Shown here piece by piece: positions 4,919-8,406 of a stretch of DNA of 8,406 bases (the first letter of the stretch is position 1; every line of letters begins with the position of its first letter). The stretch is from Eubacterium sp. (GTDB taxonomy: Bacteria; Bacillota; Clostridia; Oscillospirales; Acutalibacteraceae), in the NCBI GenBank assembly GCA_029059925.1, contig JAIDVA010000075.1, positions 1 to 8,406 on the forward strand, in the 5' to 3' direction. The notes beneath the pieces are model-generated. The model saw nothing but the letters and a program-made list of their open reading frames with translations. It had not been told where the DNA came from and ran no database searches. The position numbers and the translations under genes were made by a program.

Positions 4919-6973
4919 ATGGATAATTACGTAGGAAAGCGCCTTGATGGCAGATACGAAATACAGGAAATTGTCGGTGTTGGCGGTATGTCTGTTGTAT
5001 ATAAGGCATATGACAATGTTGACGACAGAATTGTTGCTGTTAAAATTCTTAAGGATGAATTTTTAACAAATGACGAATTTGTAAGAAGGTTTAAAAATGA
5101 AAGCAAGGCAATCGCTCTGCTCTCACATCCTAATATTGTAAAGGTGTATGACGTCAGCTTTGGAGAAAGACTTCAATATATCGTAATGGAATATGTTGAT
5201 GGCATTACACTTAAGGAATATATACAAAAGCAGAATGCTATTACCTGGAATGATGCACTGTTTTTTATGACACAAATACTTAAAGCACTCCAGCATGCTC
5301 ATGACAAGGGTATTGTTCACAGAGATATTAAGCCTCAGAATATTATTCTTCTTTCAAACGGTAATATTAAGGTCGCTGATTTTGGTATTGCAAGATTTTC
5401 ACGCAGTGAGACAAAAACACTGTCTGACAACACTGCAATAGGTTCTGTTCATTATATCAGTCCTGAACAGGCTAAGGGCGAATTTACAGATGAAAAGGCA
5501 GATATTTATTCTGTTGGTGTTGTTTTATATGAGATGCTTGCCGGCAAGGTGCCGTTTGAAGCAGAAAATGCTGTATCGGTTGCACTTATGCAGCTTCAGG
5601 AAAATGCAAAAAAATTAACTGAAATTAATCCTGATATTCCGCTTGGACTTGAGCAGATTTGTATTCATGCTATGCAGAAAAATCCGCTTGACAGATATCA
5701 GACTGCAACCGAAATGCTTCTTGATATTGAAGAAGTTATTAAAAATCCTAAGGCAGTATTTGATTATTCTTACTTTATTGATAAAGAACCGACAAAATAT
5801 GTTATTCATGCCGAAGAGAAATATTCTCCTGCTCAGTCTGAAGAGGAGTATTATGATGATGATGAAGAATATTATGACCCTAATCATAAGAAAAAGGTTA
5901 TTACAGCAGTTGTTGTTGGTGTAGTTGTACTGATTGCGGCAATTGTTCTTCTTGTCATGAGTCTCACAGGCGGTTCAATAAAAAATTCTCATACGCTTGA
6001 AAGCTTTGTCGGCAGATCATATGATGAGCTTATAAGCTCTAATGAATATGATTATCAGTTTATTATGGAAACCGAGAAAACACAGGAAAGCGAACCTGGT
6101 TTAGTTATACGACAGTCACCTGAGGCCGGTACAAAGGTGCTTGCCGGCGGTCAGGTAACGCTTGTTGTTGCGGCTGCTGCTGAAGACATTAAAGTACCGA
6201 ATCTGTATAACCTTGATGTTGACAAGGCGAAGAAGGCACTTGCACTTGAAAATCTCAACAATTACACTGTAACCTCAATCGGCAGTGATACGGTTGAAGA
6301 GGGAAAGGTTGTTTATACAAATCCTAAAGAGGGAAATGTAGTTTCTGCTGATACACAAATTACTATTTTTGTAAGCTCAGGTCCTACGACCGCAAAGATT
6401 GAACAGATTACCGTTCCTGATGTTATCGGTCTCAGACAGGAGGGCGCAAGAGCTGTTCTTGAAAAAATGGGCTTTAAAAATATTGACTTTAAAACAAGTG
6501 ATGATGAGGCACCAAAGGGTATAGTACTTTCTCAGACACCTACATCCGGTGCCACTGCAACTGCTAATGACAGAATAACGATTACGATTTCTTCAGGTGT
6601 AACAACAACCACAACCAAGGAATCAAAAAATGTTTCACTCACAGTTACATTGCCTAAATGTTTTAATAATGATGGCAGTTATATTGAGGATAAGCTTGTT
6701 GTAGAGCTTGATGGTAAGGTATATCTTAGCCAAAAGGTTGAGCTTAAAGGCAACAAAGCGAATGTCAGCATAACTGTTGAAGGGGATAAGGATGTTCAGG
6801 TAAGAGTATATCTTGCAGATGCTGACCTTGTTGAAACCAAAACAATTACGGGCGGCAAAGCTGAAAATCTTTCAGTAGACTTCAGTAGCTATTCTGATAA
6901 GACGACGACAGCACCGCAGAATAATAATCAGGATACTCCCAGCCAGCCTGAAAGCAGTACTTCTGCACAATGA
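4919..6973 (+). CDS. prkC: PASTA-domain membrane Ser/Thr protein kinase (PrkC/Stk1 type)
   Basis: A single-pass membrane kinase that in relatives senses muropeptides or lipid II outside the cell and phosphorylates cell-wall, division and translation proteins inside. In the 684-aa product the kinase domain (about 13-275) has the glycine loop GVGGMSVV at 20-27, Lys42 in VAVK, Glu61 for helix C, HRDIKPQN at 134-141 (catalytic Asp136), DFG at 154-156 and SPEQ at 181-184. Thr165, Thr167 and Thr172 in the activation loop are likely autophosphorylation sites. A juxtamembrane linker carries an acidic Tyr-rich stretch at 308-320. The membrane helix is about 327-349, preceded by KKK. Three PASTA repeats follow (about 355-420, 424-488 and 497-560); the first is divergent and lacks the VPxL-type opening. 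A Thr-rich hinge at 562-567 leads to an unassigned, probably beta-rich domain (about 571-655) and a Ser/Thr/Gln tail. All catalytic residues are present. The ATG at 4919 is preferred over the TTG at 4910. Confidence 0.97.
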   Translation: MDNYVGKRLDGRYEIQEIVGVGGMSVVYKAYDNVDDRIVAVKILKDEFLTNDEFVRRFKNESKAIALLSHPNIVKVYDVSFGERLQYIVMEYVDGITLKEYIQKQNAITWNDALFFMTQILKALQHAHDKGIVHRDIKPQNIILLSNGNIKVADFGIARFSRSETKTLSDNTAIGSVHYISPEQAKGEFTDEKADIYSVGVVLYEMLAGKVPFEAENAVSVALMQLQENAKKLTEINPDIPLGLEQICIHAMQKNPLDRYQTATEMLLDIEEVIKNPKAVFDYSYFIDKEPTKYVIHAEEKYSPAQSEEEYYDDDEEYYDPNHKKKVITAVVVGVVVLIAAIVLLVMSLTGGSIKNSHTLESFVGRSYDELISSNEYDYQFIMETEKTQESEPGLVIRQSPEAGTKVLAGGQVTLVVAAAAEDIKVPNLYNLDVDKAKKALALENLNNYTVTSIGSDTVEEGKVVYTNPKEGNVVSADTQITIFVSSGPTTAKIEQITVPDVIGLRQEGARAVLEKMGFKNIDFKTSDDEAPKGIVLSQTPTSGATATANDRITITISSGVTTTTTKESKNVSLTVTLPKCFNNDGSYIEDKLVVELDGKVYLSQKVELKGNKANVSITVEGDKDVQVRVYLADADLVETKTITGGKAENLSVDFSSYSDKTTTAPQNNNQDTPSQPESSTSAQ

Positions 6974-6975
6974 GG
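6972..6975 (+). promoter_or_regulatory. Shine-Dalgarno site of rsgA overlapping the kinase stop
   Basis: GAGG shares bases with the TGA stop of the kinase gene (6971-6973) and lies 7 nt before the ATG at 6983. A terminating ribosome would sit over the next initiation region, suggesting coupled translation. Confidence 0.6.
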
Positions 6976-6982
6976 TTAATCT

Positions 6983-7867
6983 ATGCTTGACGGAAGATTA
7001 ATCAAAGGTATTGGCGGTTTCTACTATGTAGAAGCCGCTGATGCTGTTTATGAATGTAAGGCACGAGGTATTTTCAGACAGAAAAAAATCACGCCGCTTG
7101 TAGGTGACCTTGTTACAATAACTGTTAACGATAATGCTGAAAATACGCTTGATGAAATAAAGGAACGCAAAAATTCACTTGTAAGACCGCCGCTTGCCAA
7201 TTTGGATCAGCTGTTTATGGTGGCATCTGTTGTCGATCCTGCAATTAATACTTTTGTTCTTGACAGGATTATCGCAATAGCTGAATATAAAAATATTGAG
7301 CCGATTATAGTTATTACTAAAATTGATTTAGACAGTTCCTATAAAAAGTATTATGATATTTATACCCAAGCAGGCTTTAAGGTTATTTTATGTGATAACA
7401 AGACAGGTGAAGGTGCTGAGGAAGTAAAGACTTTGCTGAAAGATAAGGTAAGTGCTTTTACGGGAAATACCGGTGTAGGAAAATCCTCACTGCTCAATGC
7501 AATCGACAGCGGACTTGCTATCGAAACAGGCAAAACAAGCAAAAAACTCGGCAGAGGCAAGCATACAACAAGGCACTGTGAGCTTTATAAAGTTGCAGGT
7601 GGTTACGTAGCAGATACTCCGGGTTTTTCAGCAGTTGATTTTGAACGCTGCGAAAGAATTATGAAAGACGATTTGCCATGCTGCTTCAGAGAATTTGAGC
7701 CGTATTTAACCGACTGTAAGTTCCAGACCAACTGTTCGCACATTAATGATAAGGGCTGTGCAGTTGTAAAGGCAGTGAACGATGGTGTTATAACACAGGA
7801 GCGTCACAATAGTTATGTTACGCTTTACAATGAGGTAAAGGATATTAGAGAATGGGAACTCAAATAA
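6983..7867 (+). CDS. rsgA: Ribosome small-subunit-dependent GTPase A
   Basis: A cytoplasmic circularly permuted GTPase (YjeQ/YloQ/CpgA) that assists late 30S subunit maturation; its GTPase is stimulated by the small subunit. The 294-aa protein has an N-terminal OB-fold (about 1-68), then the permuted GTPase domain with G4 before G1: TKID at 112-115, P-loop GNTGVGKSS at 161-169, a switch region ending GRGKHTTRH, and G3 DTPG at 211-214. A C-terminal zinc finger follows, with Cys245, Cys251, His253 and Cys259. Five residues separate the first two cysteines, against the four I recall in other copies, so this loop may carry a one-residue insertion. Length is typical for Firmicutes. It starts 9 nt after the PASTA kinase; in B. 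subtilis the orthologue CpgA is a known PrkC substrate, so the adjacency is functionally sensible. Its last 16 nt overlap the thiamine pyrophosphokinase gene. Confidence 0.97.
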   Translation: MLDGRLIKGIGGFYYVEAADAVYECKARGIFRQKKITPLVGDLVTITVNDNAENTLDEIKERKNSLVRPPLANLDQLFMVASVVDPAINTFVLDRIIAIAEYKNIEPIIVITKIDLDSSYKKYYDIYTQAGFKVILCDNKTGEGAEEVKTLLKDKVSAFTGNTGVGKSSLLNAIDSGLAIETGKTSKKLGRGKHTTRHCELYKVAGGYVADTPGFSAVDFERCERIMKDDLPCCFREFEPYLTDCKFQTNCSHINDKGCAVVKAVNDGVITQERHNSYVTLYNEVKDIREWELK

Positions 7868-8406
7868 AGAAATGTGCCATAATCTCAGGTGCACCGGAGG
7901 ATGATTTGTCATATTACAGTAAATACCTGCAGGATAGATATATTATCTGTGCTGACAGCGGGTATAAAAAATGTCTTCGCTTTGGTACTTCTCCTGATTT
8001 AATAATCGGTGATTTTGACTCATCTGAGCGACCAAATCCTGATTGTGAACTTGTTACTCTTAATCCAAGAAAGGATTATACAGATACCTTTCATTGTGTT
8101 ATGGAGGCTGTCGAAAGAGGTTATAACGATATTATAATTCTCGGTGGTATCGGATCAAGACTTGATCATACATATTCAAATATATTGTCTGTTGTTTATT
8201 GCTTTGAAAGGAATATTGCCTGTTCACTTATTAATAAAAATAATATTCTTCAAGTAGTAAGCGGCGAGACTGTTATAAAAAAAGGTGATTTCAAATATTT
8301 TTCATTATTTGCCCTTTTTGAAAAATGTGAAGGACTTTCAATAATTGGTGCTGAATATGACCTTGATTGTGTAGATATTGAGCCGTCATGTCAGCTTACC
8401 CAAAGC
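7852..8406 (+). CDS. thiN: Thiamine pyrophosphokinase, 3' end outside window
   Basis: Transfers pyrophosphate from ATP to thiamine, giving the cofactor thiamine pyrophosphate; cytoplasmic. The frame is open for 185 codons from the ATG at 7852 to the window edge with no stop; the family is about 210 aa, so only a short C-terminal piece should be missing. The catalytic domain shows CADSGY at 33-38, PDLIIGDFDS at 48-57 (acidic metal-binding site), KDYTDT at 74-79, and GGIGSRLDHTYSN at 98-110, the thiamine/ATP site signature. The C-terminal beta-sandwich thiamine-binding domain begins at about 125. The ATG at 7852 lies inside rsgA in another frame; an in-frame TAG two codons before it rules out an earlier start, and no other suitable start is near. 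No good Shine-Dalgarno sequence sits at the right distance, so translation is probably coupled to rsgA. The rpe gene often found between rsgA and thiN is absent. No TPP riboswitch precedes it. Confidence 0.93.
   Translation, partial: MGTQIKKCAIISGAPEDDLSYYSKYLQDRYIICADSGYKKCLRFGTSPDLIIGDFDSSERPNPDCELVTLNPRKDYTDTFHCVMEAVERGYNDIIILGGIGSRLDHTYSNILSVVYCFERNIACSLINKNNILQVVSGETVIKKGDFKYFSLFALFEKCEGLSIIGAEYDLDCVDIEPSCQLTQS

Noticed and set aside
5607..5613. A7 run in the kinase gene as a frameshift site
   Set aside because: No accompanying stem was seen. Runs of this length recur in the AT-rich sequence, and the kinase frame is intact.
5643..5924. A 93-codon + strand frame inside the kinase gene
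   Set aside because: It is low-complexity and rich in Leu, Ile, Arg and Lys, and overlaps the kinase domain, linker and membrane helix codons in another frame. It has no credible start context.
7260..7289. Possible internal promoter for thiN: TTGACA at 7260-7265 and AATATA at 7284-7289, 18 nt apart
   Set aside because: It lies inside conserved rsgA coding sequence more than 560 nt before thiN. The -10 match is poor, and such pairs are expected by chance in AT-rich DNA.

Overview
The window is one uninterrupted, co-directional block of nine housekeeping genes on the + strand. It reads as chromosomal DNA of a low-GC Gram-positive bacterium of the class Clostridia, plausibly a gut Oscillospirales/Ruminococcaceae-type organism. 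This rests on AT-rich codon use, the gene order def-fmt-(zinc peptidase)-rsmB-rlmN-PP2C phosphatase-PASTA kinase-rsgA-thiN (a familiar Firmicutes arrangement), and the YugP-type peptidase between fmt and rsmB. I cannot name a genus from the sequence alone.

Layout: the 3' end of def (peptide deformylase) runs to 263 and is followed by fmt (279-1208), a membrane zinc metallopeptidase (1211-1906), rsmB (1903-3138), rlmN (3135-4166), a PP2C phosphatase (4172-4900), a PASTA-domain Ser/Thr kinase (4919-6973), rsgA (6983-7867), and the first 185 codons of thiN (from 7852, cut by the window end). Junctions are 18 nt gaps or shorter, or overlaps of 4 to 16 nt. I see no intrinsic terminator, convincing promoter, RNA gene, insertion sequence, CRISPR array or other mobile DNA. 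The simplest reading is a single long operon whose promoter lies upstream of the window. No stretch over 300 nt lacks a gene.

Function: def and fmt remove and add the formyl group at the start of protein synthesis. rsmB and rlmN methylate rRNA (RlmN also tRNA in characterised relatives), and rsgA is a small-subunit assembly GTPase. The phosphatase/kinase pair forms a reversible Ser/Thr phosphorylation switch whose kinase has an extracellular PASTA sensor expected to bind cell-wall fragments. thiN makes thiamine pyrophosphate. The block therefore links ribosome maturation and translation initiation with cell-envelope signalling.

Three starts were set by Shine-Dalgarno position rather than by the longest reading frame: the peptidase, the phosphatase and the kinase. 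I found no undescribed system. The points most worth a second look are the unassigned C-terminal domain and acidic Tyr-rich juxtamembrane segment of the kinase, the poorly characterised membrane peptidase, and the direct rsgA-thiN overlap without an intervening rpe.
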